NCBI GenBank assembly: GCA_950295325.1
Contig: OX485808.1
Coordinates: 8,868,501-8,932,500 of the forward strand
DNA from: Polytrichum commune
Taxonomy: Eukaryota > Streptophyta > Polytrichopsida > Polytrichales > Polytrichaceae
DNA: 64,000 bases
Direction: 5' to 3'
Both the position numbers and the translations under genes were made by a program. Positions 10,318 through 26,552 of the stretch are shown here, one piece after another. Within the stretch, counting starts at the first letter, position 1. Each line of letters begins with the position of its first letter. A model generated the notes under the pieces. The model made no database searches. It was not told the origin of the DNA and was given only the letters and a program-made list of their open reading frames with translations.

Positions 10318-13229
10318 TTGTCTTTTGTCTCAACTCATATACACACTTGGTTAAACAAAGGCACCTTGTTGTGTAATAATGGCATTGCCAAGTGGATTTG
10401 CAATGCCACTAACTTTATATAACGAAGGCCACACACAAATTAGTCTAATTTCCCCTCATAAGCTAAATGCAAAGTTCATGGCACATGCCCCACTATGAGA
10501 TATCATGGTCTTTGTACTAATGAGGTTTAAAGTTGGGAGTCATCCTAACTCACAGTTTTAAGGACATGCGTCAAATTCCCATGGTCCTATGGACATGCCT
10601 CAATGGAGGGTGATTAAACCAACTATTTGGGCAATTTAGCCTAGTTTTGGAGTCCAGTGCATTAATGGTATCCCAAAATTGACTTAGACATGATAGAAAA
10701 ATAAGACCACATTACTTGAAAATACTACAAATTGTTGACCCACTTTTTCTCCTGCCTATCAATTTTTTTTCCTAGCTGCACATTTTTCCACTACCAACAA
10801 CTCCCCAAAACAAATTGGCACTTGCCCAAATTTGCCCACGTTTTCCTACCGAAAGCAACCCCTATCTTCTCCCAAACCAGCCATGCACTAAAACCAACAA
10901 TCCCACCTAATGAGAGTTTGAGCCTTTGTAACTTTGAGCAGGCATATCGGTAAGCCACCCCTAACTACGTCCTTACACTCGGCCAAAACAATTGGGTTTC
11001 TGTTAGAATTGCCCCCACTTATTGCCCAAATCCACTAGGCTTTGTGCCGTATACATTCGGATGGTCTTAAGTATGCTCCGCTTACATGTCTAGGAGGTGT
11101 GCATATGGATGGTTATGATTTGAGGATGGAATTAACACCCTCTACCTTACCAAAGTAGGAAATATATCAACCCCCACAAATTTGTTTTGTTTGTATCAAC
11201 AACTAAGGTCGACTGATTATTTTGTGTTAAGCCCTTCAGAGTTCAAGCCTTTCTTAATACATAACAACACCCAGTGAAATCCCATTGTTCACATTCAAGG
11301 CTTCTTTTTGCACCCATCACAAACCAAACGAAAGGCATATAAAGTCTAAAATTAAATCTTGCATGCCAAAGGGGAAAAAAATGAGAAATAAGCCCCGTCG
11401 CATGAATAGGCAAAACAAAAATCAGCTCGTCAAAAGAAAGGTCCCCTCAACCAATACTCTTCAACCATAGATCGATAACTTGTGAAGTCATTTATCGTTT
11501 GGTATAAGGTTGAGTATTTGGAAGCAACCGGTGGGGGGATGCCTACAAAGGTTGGTTGAAAATGTCAATGACTTTTGCAGATGCACCCTTCGATCAAATC
11601 AGAGGCAGAGTACCATTAACTGCCACCAATGAACGACATAATGATGAGAGTTAACATGTATGTAGAAGTATATTTACAGGAACCTTTAAGGAACAATTGT
11701 GAATCACATCCAAGTCATAGTCAAATTTGGTGTGGGTTGGGTATTTAGAAACAACTAGCAGGGGCAAAACCTAGTTGGCTAAAAGGTCATTAATTGTTGC
11801 ATCATGCACCCTACAAATACATTTTAAGTGGACTACCATTAGGTGACTTAACTGTTTTTAGTCAGCTAAAATGTCATCTTCTTTATAATTATGCTTCAAA
11901 CATGACATGGAATAAATTGTTGTCAAAGAATGAACCGTGAACATTGAGAGGTGCATAGAGGTCGTGATTCATGTGGTGTCTTTAATAAAATTAAAGATTA
12001 TTCAATTGTGGTAGCAAAATGTGATGATGTGTGCAAGAGAACCATGATGTGATGTAATGTGATGAGGATGTGATTTTGTATAATTTTGTGACTTGTTGAT
12101 TTGTTAATCCTCATTAATGAAAGTAAGGAGGGTGGATTGAGACCATAGAGCTTTATGATCCTCTCAAATGTTCACTCTTGAGAGAGAACAAGTGCACAAT
12201 TTTGTTCAACCTTGATTATTTGTTTTTATCAAACTAGACTATCAAATCAACCTTGAGATAGCATCATTAAGCAATTCAAGGTTGAGCAAATCAGGGAGGG
12301 ATGCTTACCAACTCTCCATAACATCTTTATTTGGTTGTCAAGGTTCACAAAGACATGAACTTCCCAAGAGGTACATATCTCCTTTAAGTTATACAAGTTT
12401 TGAATATATTGACTTATGTATATTTTTATATATGGATGATTGAATTGTGAATAATATGCAAAGAATAATTGAACTATGTATTATCTTATTCAACAATTTA
12501 AATATATAAATAAATGAATTTGTTTATTTATTTAAGTGTTCTTTCACTTTGTATTATTTTATATAAGTTTTTGGTTCTAATTTTCTTATACTTTAATCAA
12601 TCAAGGGTTGGTTTGTACATATTGCATTGCAAACTCAAGTGACAAATCACTTTCAAATAGTGAACCTTTGCTTTTCAATGACGATTTATTGGACTCCCAA
12701 GATGTTCAATATCTGCACCCACAAGAGATCGTGCATGGACATATGAAAGAAAGTTCATAACATCTTGAAAATTGGTAGGAAATGGCTTATGCATATGAGA
12801 CAATGTGCTAGGCCTACACATGATTATATGAAATGCTATGCATGTGAGGAATTTCATGTTAATTCGCTATGGGGTTTGGAGTAGATTGCAAAAATATGAA
12901 GAAATCATCCATATGTGATCACTAGAAAAACAATGATTACAAGTTTTGCAGTGGCTAGATGGGAGGCCCTTCATTTTGCTCCGATTGGTTTAGTTTTTAT
13001 TACTCATTGTGCTCAAAATGCTTTAGAAAAAAGAACATGCAAGATTTATCACAAGCATAAAGCTCTTATATTTTATATTTTATAATAAAATTTGATCTAT
13101 TATTAGTTTTGAAAGAGAATGTTGACTTTACGGCTTTGAACACTTATGATGTGTTTGTGAACGATGAGTATGGATCCTACACCACAAATACAATTGCATT
13201 AAAATCTTTATGGGTTGTATTAGAGGATT
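10318..13229. other. Intergenic, no gene recognised
   Basis: AT-rich sequence with only short chance frames (for example 10732-10953 and 11285-11470) that match nothing I recognise. A TGATG-rich patch lies near 12010-12080. No terminal repeats or RNA genes were seen. The right part may include diverged N-terminal remains of the hAT-like element that follows. Confidence 0.6.
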
Positions 13230-14680
13230 TGAAATAAATCCTACAGTCTGATGCATTGAAATATTTTTTGGTCTCTCTCATGATTGATGAGTCGACCCAC
13301 CAACTTATGAAACTATATTTGATAGTTTATTGCTATTATTAGAGTTTGAAATGGAAGGGAATTGCAACTGTATCATTTGTGGAACTATTAGCAATTGAGG
13401 ATTCTACAGGGGACAATACATACTTCAACACAAATAACTTATTAGAAAGTTAACAATGAAATACCAATCAACTTATGGCTTTAGCAACAAATAAAGTAGG
13501 TTCAATGATAGGTTGCCATTGTGGATGGAGGACATGTGTGAGATCTACTTTGGTCTACACCCATTGCATTGCACATCGAGAAACTCTGATTGCATGCGAT
13601 GGATTCAAAACAATACTAGAGTTGTTGATTTTGGATGAATTTGGATGAAAGTTTATGAGTGGGTAGGGGAGAAGTAGCAATCGACATAAGTAACTTAAAA
13701 GTTTGTTGATCGAATTTGATTTACAGCCATTGGCAATCTTGCAATTTTGTTCAATTTGTTAGCTTTCTTGAGGTCAAGTGTTGGAGCACACTTTATATTA
13801 AATGCTAGTAATATTAGATGTTTTCTAAGTGAAAGATGCCTATTGGTGCCATCAAGCTATAACCGTCTAGTTTCAATTTATGTTTCAATTTGTGTTGGAT
13901 GTGTTGGCTGAGCAAAATAAATTGAAATGAAAATTTCAATATGACTTGGTTGCTATTTCAGTAATCGAATCCACATTGGATTCATCTATTTTTACTTTGA
14001 AGTTTTTTATTTATTTGTTAATATTAATATAGTTTTATTATAATTATATTAATAATAATGTGGCTAAGGACCTAATTGTGGATGATCGATCAAGAACTTG
14101 GGTCCATTTTGTCTCGAGCTTGGGTGGATGATGTATTATGATGGAGGGCAAATGATGATGTTGAAGGCACATATCATCTTATGCATCTTGGACTAATTTT
14201 TGATTGAAAGGTTTTTCATTATTTGTTTTCAACACATCAAAACTTTTCAATCCAAAGTTTTATGTAAACGATGAAGAAGTTTGTATAACTATGTCAGAGA
14301 AATGGTTGAAGAAATTGATCATAAATTTTGGATTGATGGCAATTGAAAGCGATACAAATAGAGATGAGTTGTTTGAGTTTGTAGAAATTTTGAGACATGA
14401 ATGTGAAAACAAATCATTGTATAGGGCATGGCAATTTTGTGAGGGCATCAACGAGTGGTATACCAAAGTGGCCACACCTCATGAAACTTTGCCAAAAAAT
14501 ACTTGTCAATTCCTTAAGCATTGTAGTTTGTGAAAGGGGATTCACAAAACGAAATGCTATCAAGAGCCACTTGCAAGCTTCGTTGAAGTTGGACACTTTG
14601 GATGTTTTGCTGCGAGTATCATTATGCATGATAGAGTTGAAGAATATATATTGGAGGGCAATATTTGATTTATGATGCAA
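13230..14680 (+). pseudogene. hAT-type transposase remnant
   Basis: Conceptual translation, interrupted by many stops and frame changes, gives SDALKYFLVSLMIDESTH (Asp codon 13286), the first DDE-type acidic motif of hAT/ZNF862-like transposases. It then gives KWKGIATVSFVELLAIEDSTG, a CHCGWRT..THCIAHRE stretch, and at the end (14500-14675) VVCERGFTKRNAIKSHL..LDTLDVLLRVSL, the C-terminal hAT dimerisation region. Between 13660 and 14200 homology is lost. A 109-codon open piece (14204-14533) precedes the last part in another frame. No terminal inverted repeats or 8-bp target duplication were found. It is clearly inactive. Confidence 0.75.
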
Positions 14681-15270
14681 CATGAGGAATTGGAGAGTTC
14701 TTAGTTTGGACTAGAATAATATAAGAAAGTTCAAACTTCTCTACATTTATTTATGAAAGACTATGATTTGATCTTCAATTTTGTATGAAAAATAAGATGT
14801 CCTCAACCCATCGTTTGAAAGGTAGTTTTTGATGTTCATAACATTACTCAACCGATAAGTTGTGTTCATGGGCCCAATAATAACTTTGAGAATAAAGACT
14901 TCAGATGTTGCAATCCCAATGTTTCAAACTGAATTTGAAATCAAGGCAACTGAATATAACTCACCAACTGAGTAATGTTATGTTGTCCGTCACATTGAAA
15001 GGCAAAGGAAAAAGGTAACCCATCACATGGAATTGAATGAGGACCCATCCAAAAGGAGCGCTGCTTCCAATGAACAAAATATTGTAAATTTGGACTAAAA
15101 GTTTCCTAGAAATATGGTAAGATACTTTTACAAAACAATAGGAAGTAAAAAGCAAGGGAAAAAGGCAATGAAGAATCAATGGGATATGCTAAACCTCTCC
15201 TTTCCAGGCTCCCTTCACCAAGCATTCCCCTGTCACCGCTCAGCGCTTTCCTTTCCTTTTGGCGAGTGAA

Positions 15271-15285
15271 TTAGGGTTAGGGTTT
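15271..15285 (-). promoter_or_regulatory. Telo-box upstream of the helicase gene
   Basis: TTAGGGTTAGGGTTT on the + strand is two and a half plant telomere units, reading AAACCCTAA on the minus strand. It lies about 210 bases before the start codon, in or just before the 5' UTR, within a CT-rich region (15195-15260). Telo-boxes are known in plants in promoters of ribosomal-protein and ribosome-biogenesis genes, usually with site II TGGGCY motifs; one TGGGCC is at about 14869. This suits a nucleolar helicase. The regulatory role is inferred. Confidence 0.6.
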
Positions 15286-15490
15286 GAGGGCCGCCCACCC
15301 CTCCAAAACCCTCGACGGACACTGCTATCGGTCCTTTTCCACCTCCGTTGTCTCGGCACAGCTCAGGTCCCTGAGCTCTCCGAGGGAGGTTTGCTACTCC
15401 GCATCCTTGGAAATTAAGTTACTGAACTGAAATTCCATAGTATCCCTGGATCAGTTGTTTGTTTTGCAGCATATTTTCTTGTACAAGAAA

Positions 15491-20019
<4,529 letters not shown>

Positions 20020-20770
20020 TGATTCCCTGAATTATTTGCCTTGGTTCCAAGGCCCTGTAAGCTATAGCCCATGATATGGTAACGTTAACACCTGAAGGAT
20101 GTTGGAGAGATAGATTTCGAGGTATTCTTATTGTTGGATCAATTTCACAACTGACAATTGACTGACCCATGGCATTGTTAACGACAATGAGGTGGAGCTC
20201 AAATCTGCTAGAATGAAATAGATAGAAATTTAGAGGCATCCACATCCATCATTCACCAAAACCAGGTAGATTCAGGGTCCATTTCGGGCATCAATTTGTA
20301 GCAGTAGCTTTGTCGGCTGCCTTCTCTGGCACATTCGAAAGAGATTACTACACCATTGAAAAGACATCAATCACTACACCATTGAAATAAAAATCAAGGC
20401 CGCAACCAAGGGGCCAAAATGGTTGTGTGGTTCTTTTAATTGTCCATATTGGGATATTTGGAGTCTTTAATTTGTGTTTTGTAAAAGATTTTCAAAATCT
20501 ACCTGTCTCCAGGTGCGTATGTGCCTTGGCACCATGTGGGGGGCCCTTGATATTCATGTTAAGACTATATGGAGGGACATTGGAGCATCAAAAAATTCCA
20601 TTTAATTCAATTGGAACTCAAAATTTTGTAGCAAACTGTATTTCAACATTGTAGTATTCTGTTGAACGTGCACAAATTGCACACGCATATATTATAATTA
20701 CAATTACTCGCTTGGTTGGCCACTTGAACTAATTCAAGAGCAACTCAAGATTGAGAGATGGCATCCAAAA
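20020..20770. other. 3' flank of the helicase gene, no gene recognised
   Basis: Contains the 3' UTR of the helicase (a clear polyadenylation site cannot be fixed by eye) and then AT-rich sequence up to the tRNA gene. Short frames here have no recognisable motifs. Confidence 0.6.
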
Positions 20771-20855
20771 GCGCAGCTGGTGTAGTGGTATCATAGTACC
20801 CTCCCAAAAAAATCGGAGATCGGTACTGACCGGGGTTCGATTCCCCGGCTGCGCA
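20771..20855 (+). tRNA. tRNA-Gly(CCC) with a 14-nt intron
   Basis: The acceptor stem GCGCAGC (20771-20777) pairs with GCTGCGC (20848-20854), with discriminator A at 20855. The A box GTGTAGTGGTA and B box GGTTCGATTCC are intact, and the T arm CCGGG/CCCGG is perfect. The anticodon stem GTACC (20796-20800) pairs with GGTAC (20822-20826). Between them the loop reads C T CCC A and then C. This is normal for plant tRNA-Gly(CCC) except for extra bases at 20807-20820 (AAAAAATCGGAGAT) at the canonical 37/38 intron site. Intron bases GGAG (20815-20818) can pair with CUCC of the loop (20801-20804), as expected for a nuclear pre-tRNA intron. No 3' CCA is encoded. A T run follows. Confidence 0.9.
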
Positions 20856-20861
20856 TTTTTT
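20856..20861 (+). terminator. Pol III T-run terminator of tRNA-Gly
   Basis: Six T residues immediately after the discriminator base, the usual RNA polymerase III stop signal. This supports an active tRNA gene. Confidence 0.85.
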
Positions 20862-21866
20862 GCTGCTGTCGAGAATTGGTGTGCGCAATGCACAAAAGCA
20901 ACACGCGGGTTTCCTGAAAAAAATAAAATCTTATTGGGATGTCTGAGGTTGGTAGGAATTAGCAAGAACGTTAAAATCCGGAATTTGAGTGGTCATTGCG
21001 GTGATAGTCTTAGTTGGTAATAGTGCTCTGGAGAACGTTTTAACACTGGTATGGGGATTTGAGAAATTTGAGGTGTTTTCAAGAACTTTTCACACTGAAA
21101 TGGGAGTTTGAGAATTTTGAGATTTTTTGATGCAAATCTCGGATTTGGTGGTTTGCAAAATTTCAGGTGCCATGACATGAATCCAATGCCCAGAAGTGTG
21201 ATTATCCTCAATAGTTGAAACTTCTATGGAACATGTACCTTTCTTATTCTTCTAGGAAGGTGTGTAAGGGGTTATTTAAAAATGTTTCTCTCTCAGTTAT
21301 CAATAATTGGTGCACAACCACAATTCTTAGTATTGATGGACTTGGTGAGTGGGATGACCCCATAACACTGGTCCAAAACAATTTGAAATGTGAATAGTTG
21401 TTGGACATGCTCTGAGGTGTTCACAATGCAATTGTGGCAAAACATTAAAACTAAAGAGACTTTCATAACATCATTCACCTGCAAGGTTGTGTTCCATTCT
21501 ATATTTAGCATTTGACATGGGTCTTCATGGAAAGAAACTTGGAAAATAAGAACAAATTTGATCCAAATGATGAGTAATGCTAGTATGAATAACAAGAATA
21601 TTGTAAATAATGTTGGTGTTTTCAATGATGTGAATAGCATTTTCAGGGAATAACATTGGGATGAGTAGTGTTTCTTGTGAATATTACCGGGATGAATAGT
21701 TATTCTTGCCCACAATATAGGTAATATAACTCCACCCAAGATTTCAAGTTCTGTTTAGTTGTATGAATAATGAAAGAATATTCCTACTTTGTTTATGGGA
21801 CCCATGGAATATAATTGACATATTCTAAGGTCATGGAACTGACGCACATGGCTGAATAATATTATG

Positions 21867-22060
21867 TTGCGAGGACCTAGATATGAATTGTTTTCTTAAG
21901 TTGTGGCAGAGTATTTTTACTAAAGCAATATTGCGAGGGACATAGATAAGGATTGTCTTCAAAATTTGTGCGAAAGCATTAGGACTAAAGCGTTTTTGCG
22001 AAGGACTTTATAACATTGTTCTCATAAGTTGCGGCAAAGCATTAAGACTGAATTCACTAA
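21867..22060 (+). repeat. Three-copy tandem repeat of about 65 bp
   Basis: The phrase TTGCGAGGGAC...TTGT..CAAAGCATTA.GACTAAAGC recurs with starts near 21867, 21931 and 21996. Copies are diverged. A related phrase (GTGGCAAAACATTAAAACTAAAG) at about 21434 suggests an older, wider array. Confidence 0.55.
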
Positions 22061-23739
22061 GAACCCTTGGAGAGGAAATGATATTTAGGTCCCTCACATA
22101 AAACACTGATTAACACATGAACATCCTCTAAGTGTCTTCAAGAGAATTGCTTAGTTCATTACATATACTTTCACAAAGTGTACAATATGACAGACTCATT
22201 TTTGGTGATTGTTGGACATGTGCTGGAGGCTATAGGTGCCCAGAAATCTTTCAAAGCTCAATTTGTGAGAATTCAGTCATTGTTGAACATGCGTAAATCG
22301 AGGCAATCTTATGAAGGCACTCCAATCTAGGTTACATCCATGAAGCCCATCTACAAGTGCCTTCCCAAAAATGTTTGGTTGACAAGTTCATGCATTAAAA
22401 ATCGCAAATTTGCAGCTGTTGAATCGAACCTTAGTTGGTATCGATCTCCGACAATCTTGGGAAGGTATTATGAAGACATTACCGAAGTTCTAGAAAGGTA
22501 ACAGAGTATAATAGCCCAAGAGGGTAGGCAGATTTCTTTTTCCCTGGGAAGTGGAACTAGTTGTACGCATCTAGCTAGCTAAATCTCTTGCTGTCAAAAC
22601 CGATATCAAGGCTATACCAAGAGGAATTGAGGTCCGTTGCCCAACAATTTACCCCAATTAGCGAATCCGAAGTGGGTCTTCCGATCGAGCAGAAGAGGCG
22701 CAACCAATCGTCTTTGGTGAGTTCCGTGGTGGGAGTGGAAACGGAGGCTTTGTGAGGCGAGGGGCAGGGTTGCTGGCCACATTTGGTAGAGTAGATGTGA
22801 CGTTAGAAATCATTGATTAATTTCTTGCATGATGATGTGGTCTTTGAAGGCACACTCCAAGAGGCCAGAGCCACAAAGGGCCGAACCTGAGCGGATTTAA
22901 GGTAGTTTCCACAAGCGACAGTAGTGTGTGGCAGTGATCAAAGAGCGTCCTGTGCTGGGGCTTGGGCACCGGAAGGGAAATGGGATCTGAAGCAGGGTAG
23001 TTGCGAACCATAGCATGAGGAAGAGCACGATTGTAGTGTGATTGCGTGCTCTCCGTAAGTCGCAACCTCCCTTTCTGTGCATACGAACCAAACAAACACT
23101 TCAACTCAGGCCGACTCGCAGGTGGAGCGACTGGCAAGAGGTGAAGTTTTGGAGCCCAAGTTTGTCTATAAATGAATTTTTGAAGGTGTCATGGCTAATG
23201 TTTTTGTGAGCGCGAGGTGAGTTGAGGTAACTGAGTAGGTGTTGTCCCTGCCACTCCGATTGAACTCATCGGTTGGTACCGCCTGTCTCGCTGTAGGAAA
23301 TACGACAGTGGGTGCTTTCCTAAAGAGTGGTTTTTTGGTTGTTTAATATGTGTGACGGACGTCGGCGATGCTGAGAGCATCATTTGCTCGAGCTTGCTAG
23401 CAGGAGGCATGTCTCTCGCTTTAGGGGCAGGTGGCGTCACTTCGTAAATCTGTGATAAAAGAGTGGGGAGGTCGGCTCTCATCGTTGGCTGTAGGCCGCC
23501 CTTTGTGTTCGTCTCGAGGTATGGTGGTGTTTGCTGGAGCATCTAGCACCTGTGATCGTTGTGTTAGACATGAGTATTGGTCGGCAATGTTGATCAGTAA
23601 TCCCCACAACGAGGGAATGTGTTGCAGCCATGTGGCAAAGATCGCAAAGTGGGTTGTTGTACCGTGAATTGGGTAGGACAAATTTCTTATGGCGAGGAAA
23701 TGGGAGGCTTGTCCATGTGGGTTGGTACTCCGGATGAGA
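22061..23739. other. Intergenic, no gene recognised
   Basis: More GC-rich than its surroundings from about 22600 to 23740, with several overlapping open frames on the minus strand (for example 22817-23137 and 23195-23542). These show no recognisable domain and no conserved gene structure. Possibly a decayed transposon or gene fragment. Confidence 0.5.
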
Positions 23740-24227
23740 GTTCACTTCACAAGTGACAAGACTTGCAACATTAGAAATCTAGGATGCCGAAACAATGCCA
23801 GTTCACTTCACAAGTGACAAGACTTGCAACATTAGAAATCTAGGCTGCCCAAACAATGCGAGTTCACTTCACGAGTGACAAGACTTGCAACATTAGAAAT
23901 CTAGGATGCCCAAACAATGCCAGTTCACTTCACAAGTGCCAAGACTTGCAACATTAGAAATCTAAGATGCCCAAGCAATGCGAGTTCACTTCACAAGTGA
24001 CAAGACTTGCAACATTAGAAATCTAGGCTGCCCAAACAATGCGAGTTCACTTCACGAGTGACAAGACTTGCAACATTATAAATCTGCGATGCTGAAACAA
24101 TGCCAGTTCACTTCACGAGTGACAAGACTTGCAACATTAGAAATATGTGATGCCGAAACAATGCCAATTCACTTCACAAGTGACAAGACTTGCAACATTA
24201 GAAATCTAGGATGCCCAAACAATGCCA
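23740..24227 (+). repeat. Minisatellite, eight 61-bp units
   Basis: Exactly 488 bases, 8 x 61. Each unit starts (G/A)TTCACTTCAC(A/G)AGTG and ends ACAATGC(C/G)A. Units differ by a few substitutions only and no indels, so the array is young or homogenised. Each unit contains the imperfect palindrome CACTTCACAAGTG. Units ending CGA (2, 4 and 5) and CCA (the rest) suggest higher-order duplication. Confidence 0.95.
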
Positions 24228-24427
24228 ATTGTGGACGACAACGTTGGGAAGGTCATCCCAGAGTGTGTAGCTTCATGAGGAGGGGCGTCGATTTTGGGTT
24301 CGGTGCGAGCCTCTGGTGTCGCCGTGGGCAATGGTGGTTGCCAATCACCTGCAACATTAATTGTTGAGGAGCTCATCCATGAGGTTGGCAAGGTTGCCAA
24401 GGGTCACAAATCCTGCTTTTGAACTTA

Positions 24428-24806
24428 GGGCCACTTCACACACGAGCCAAGAGCTGTGACCATGAAATTGTGAGAGCCCAAAAGAAAGTGTCCAAAGGCC
24501 GTCCCAACACACCTCCAACATCATGTAATGTGGTCACGGATCCTCAAGTGTAGTGTGAAGTCATATGTGACCGGGCCCTCAACCAAATGCTATTTCAATG
24601 AATTTCTCATCATGCGGGCCCTCACAGATGATAAACTAGATTAAACCAACGGTTGTGAGCGTTTGGAGTGCCGTGGTCTCTCGGTTTTGTGTTAGACCTA
24701 CCTCCAAGAGGTGGTTTTTGAAAATAGTCCAAGTGACCATGAAACACAATCCATTGGATGCCATGTAGGGCTCCATGTACACTTTACATCCATCCTGCAT
24801 TCACAT
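24428..24806 (-). mobile_element. Tourist-like MITE family I, copy A, truncated
   Basis: The left end GGGCCACTTCACACACGAG follows TTA. The body is the reverse complement of the family I copy at 40412-40909 (shared phrases such as AAGAAAGTGTCCAAAGGCCG and CCACCTCTTGGAGGT). Homology stops around 24806, so about 120 bases of the other end are missing. Confidence 0.7.
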
Positions 24807-26315
24807 CCAAGAGACTAAGTGTTTGTGGGATTCCATTTTCTGCCTCATAAGCCATGATTACCAACAAATTTCAGAAGAGAATAATTCTAAGCTAAGGGTA
24901 TGAGAAGAAATTAAATCACTATCTTGAGAAGCAAGAGTCCAAGAGCATTTGCCCGGTCATGAGATTGGATTACATGTCCACCCTTGAATTTGTTATCCAC
25001 AATTGCAAGGTAAGGAATCTTGAAGAAAGAAGATGATGAAAATTTGGGTTCAAAAGGTAAGAGTAGCACAATTGAAATGTCCACACCCATCTTGAAGATT
25101 GCTTGTATTGATGCATCGTCTAGAAACAATCTTATAAATTCATGTTCAATTAATTGTTGCATGTCGAACTTCTGGTTTTGGTGGTATTTATTGTGGCTGG
25201 GGGTTACAAAATATACACAAGGTATGGGTTTGTTTACTCTAGCTATGTTAATATGCTAGGAATATATTCATATAATCCTAGATGTATTTCTACATTTAGG
25301 CTCATAGTTAATTATAATGAAGTGAATAATCTAGAAGAATTCCAAATGAATATTTCATACTTATGCGAACCACATTTATCCATGAAATTTAAGTTTTAGG
25401 ACAAGAGGGGGAAGACCACTCTCTGGAAACCCTAAAGGTTTCTCATGGGGGGAGTGTACAAGTGGAGTGGAGTGTATCTATAAATCCACTCTGGTCAGTT
25501 TATTGAATGGCAACCCATTTTTATCTAAGGAAAGACTTACTCATGTTAGGTATGCAAATTATTTTAACAACTTCGTCGCATGCTTGGCTATTTCAAGGCC
25601 TTCTCTACACGCTTGATGGGCTTGGGGTTTGATTGTGGAGTAAACTTTGTACACATGATCAAAGACCCTCCACCATACATGCATCTACTACAAAAATTGG
25701 CAAAAACGAGGAGCCGAAACTCTAATGCGCGATCTATGTACCTAGTAATATTGGAACATGTGCATCCCACCTCTGACTGACTACCGCTTCTCATTGCATT
25801 CTTTTCAGGCCACCACTTTTACAATTGCCATTTTGGGACCACACAATAGTCATTTTACCCTTAGTCTAGTGCACCAATAGTGGTTATCCATCTATGAAGC
25901 CCTTCTACAAGGGTCTTCCAAAGGGCGGACATTAAAGCCCTCCCTACGAACTTGTAGGGGGAGCCAAATTCGGGTGGGGGCAGCCCCTCAAAGTTTCTTT
26001 TGTCCAGATTTTTTGAACCCAACCGAAAACTGCTCCCGCCCCGCCCAACTTTGAAAAAAAAATTGCCCTTGCATTCTTGAAGGCCGCATGTCCACAAATC
26101 CCATATTGAGTGCACTTCACCTTCAAGATCTAAATCCAATATATAAGGTAGAAATACCATCACCCGTGAAAATAAGGTGATCCGCATTGAAGATCTGGTC
26201 TGAGAATCATGAGATAATTTTCCAAGATAGACGAGAAGGATTCATGAAGAATGCAAGTTGTTTCATATTTTTTGCCTTGCACAAAAAATACAGGGAGGTC
26301 TCTCACTTTTATTTA
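24807..26315. other. Intergenic, no gene recognised
   Basis: AT-rich, with short unsupported frames on both strands (24911-25162 minus, 25154-25399 plus, 25861-26187 minus). No domain, RNA gene or terminal repeat was found. Confidence 0.5.
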
Positions 26316-26354
26316 TTTTGGGAGGGTACTATGATACCACTACACCAGCTGCGC
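26316..26354 (-). pseudogene. tRNA-Gly(CCC) 5'-half relic
   Basis: The reverse complement matches the tRNA-Gly gene at 20771 from its first base through the CCC anticodon and into the A-rich start of the intron (39 bases without mismatch). It then diverges completely. The A box is present, the B box absent. It is either a duplicated gene fragment or a retroposed tRNA half. Matching the first intron bases favours a genomic or precursor origin, although the A run could match by chance. Confidence 0.8.
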
Positions 26355-26552
26355 TCCGATGGTACAAAATCCGGATATCATTGTATAGAAATATATTTGT
26401 GTGTCTGATTTACGTTCTGATCTGACTGTCTCACACTAAGATCATGATTTTATGATTCCTTCAAGGAAGGAAACACGATGATTTCTGAAACTCATACTTC
26501 CGCTCAATTGTTTCCAGACATCGTGAGGCATGATTCACCTCCTCAGTACCAG

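Noticed and set aside
15271-15285. Interstitial telomere repeat
   Set aside because: Only two and a half units at a promoter-like position; a telo-box explains it better.
22817-23745. Minus-strand gene in the more GC-rich patch
   Set aside because: Several overlapping frames of similar length exist on both strands, none with a domain, splice pattern or homology I can recognise.
23740-24227. CRISPR array
   Set aside because: The 61-base units are contiguous with no unique spacers, and the genome is eukaryotic.
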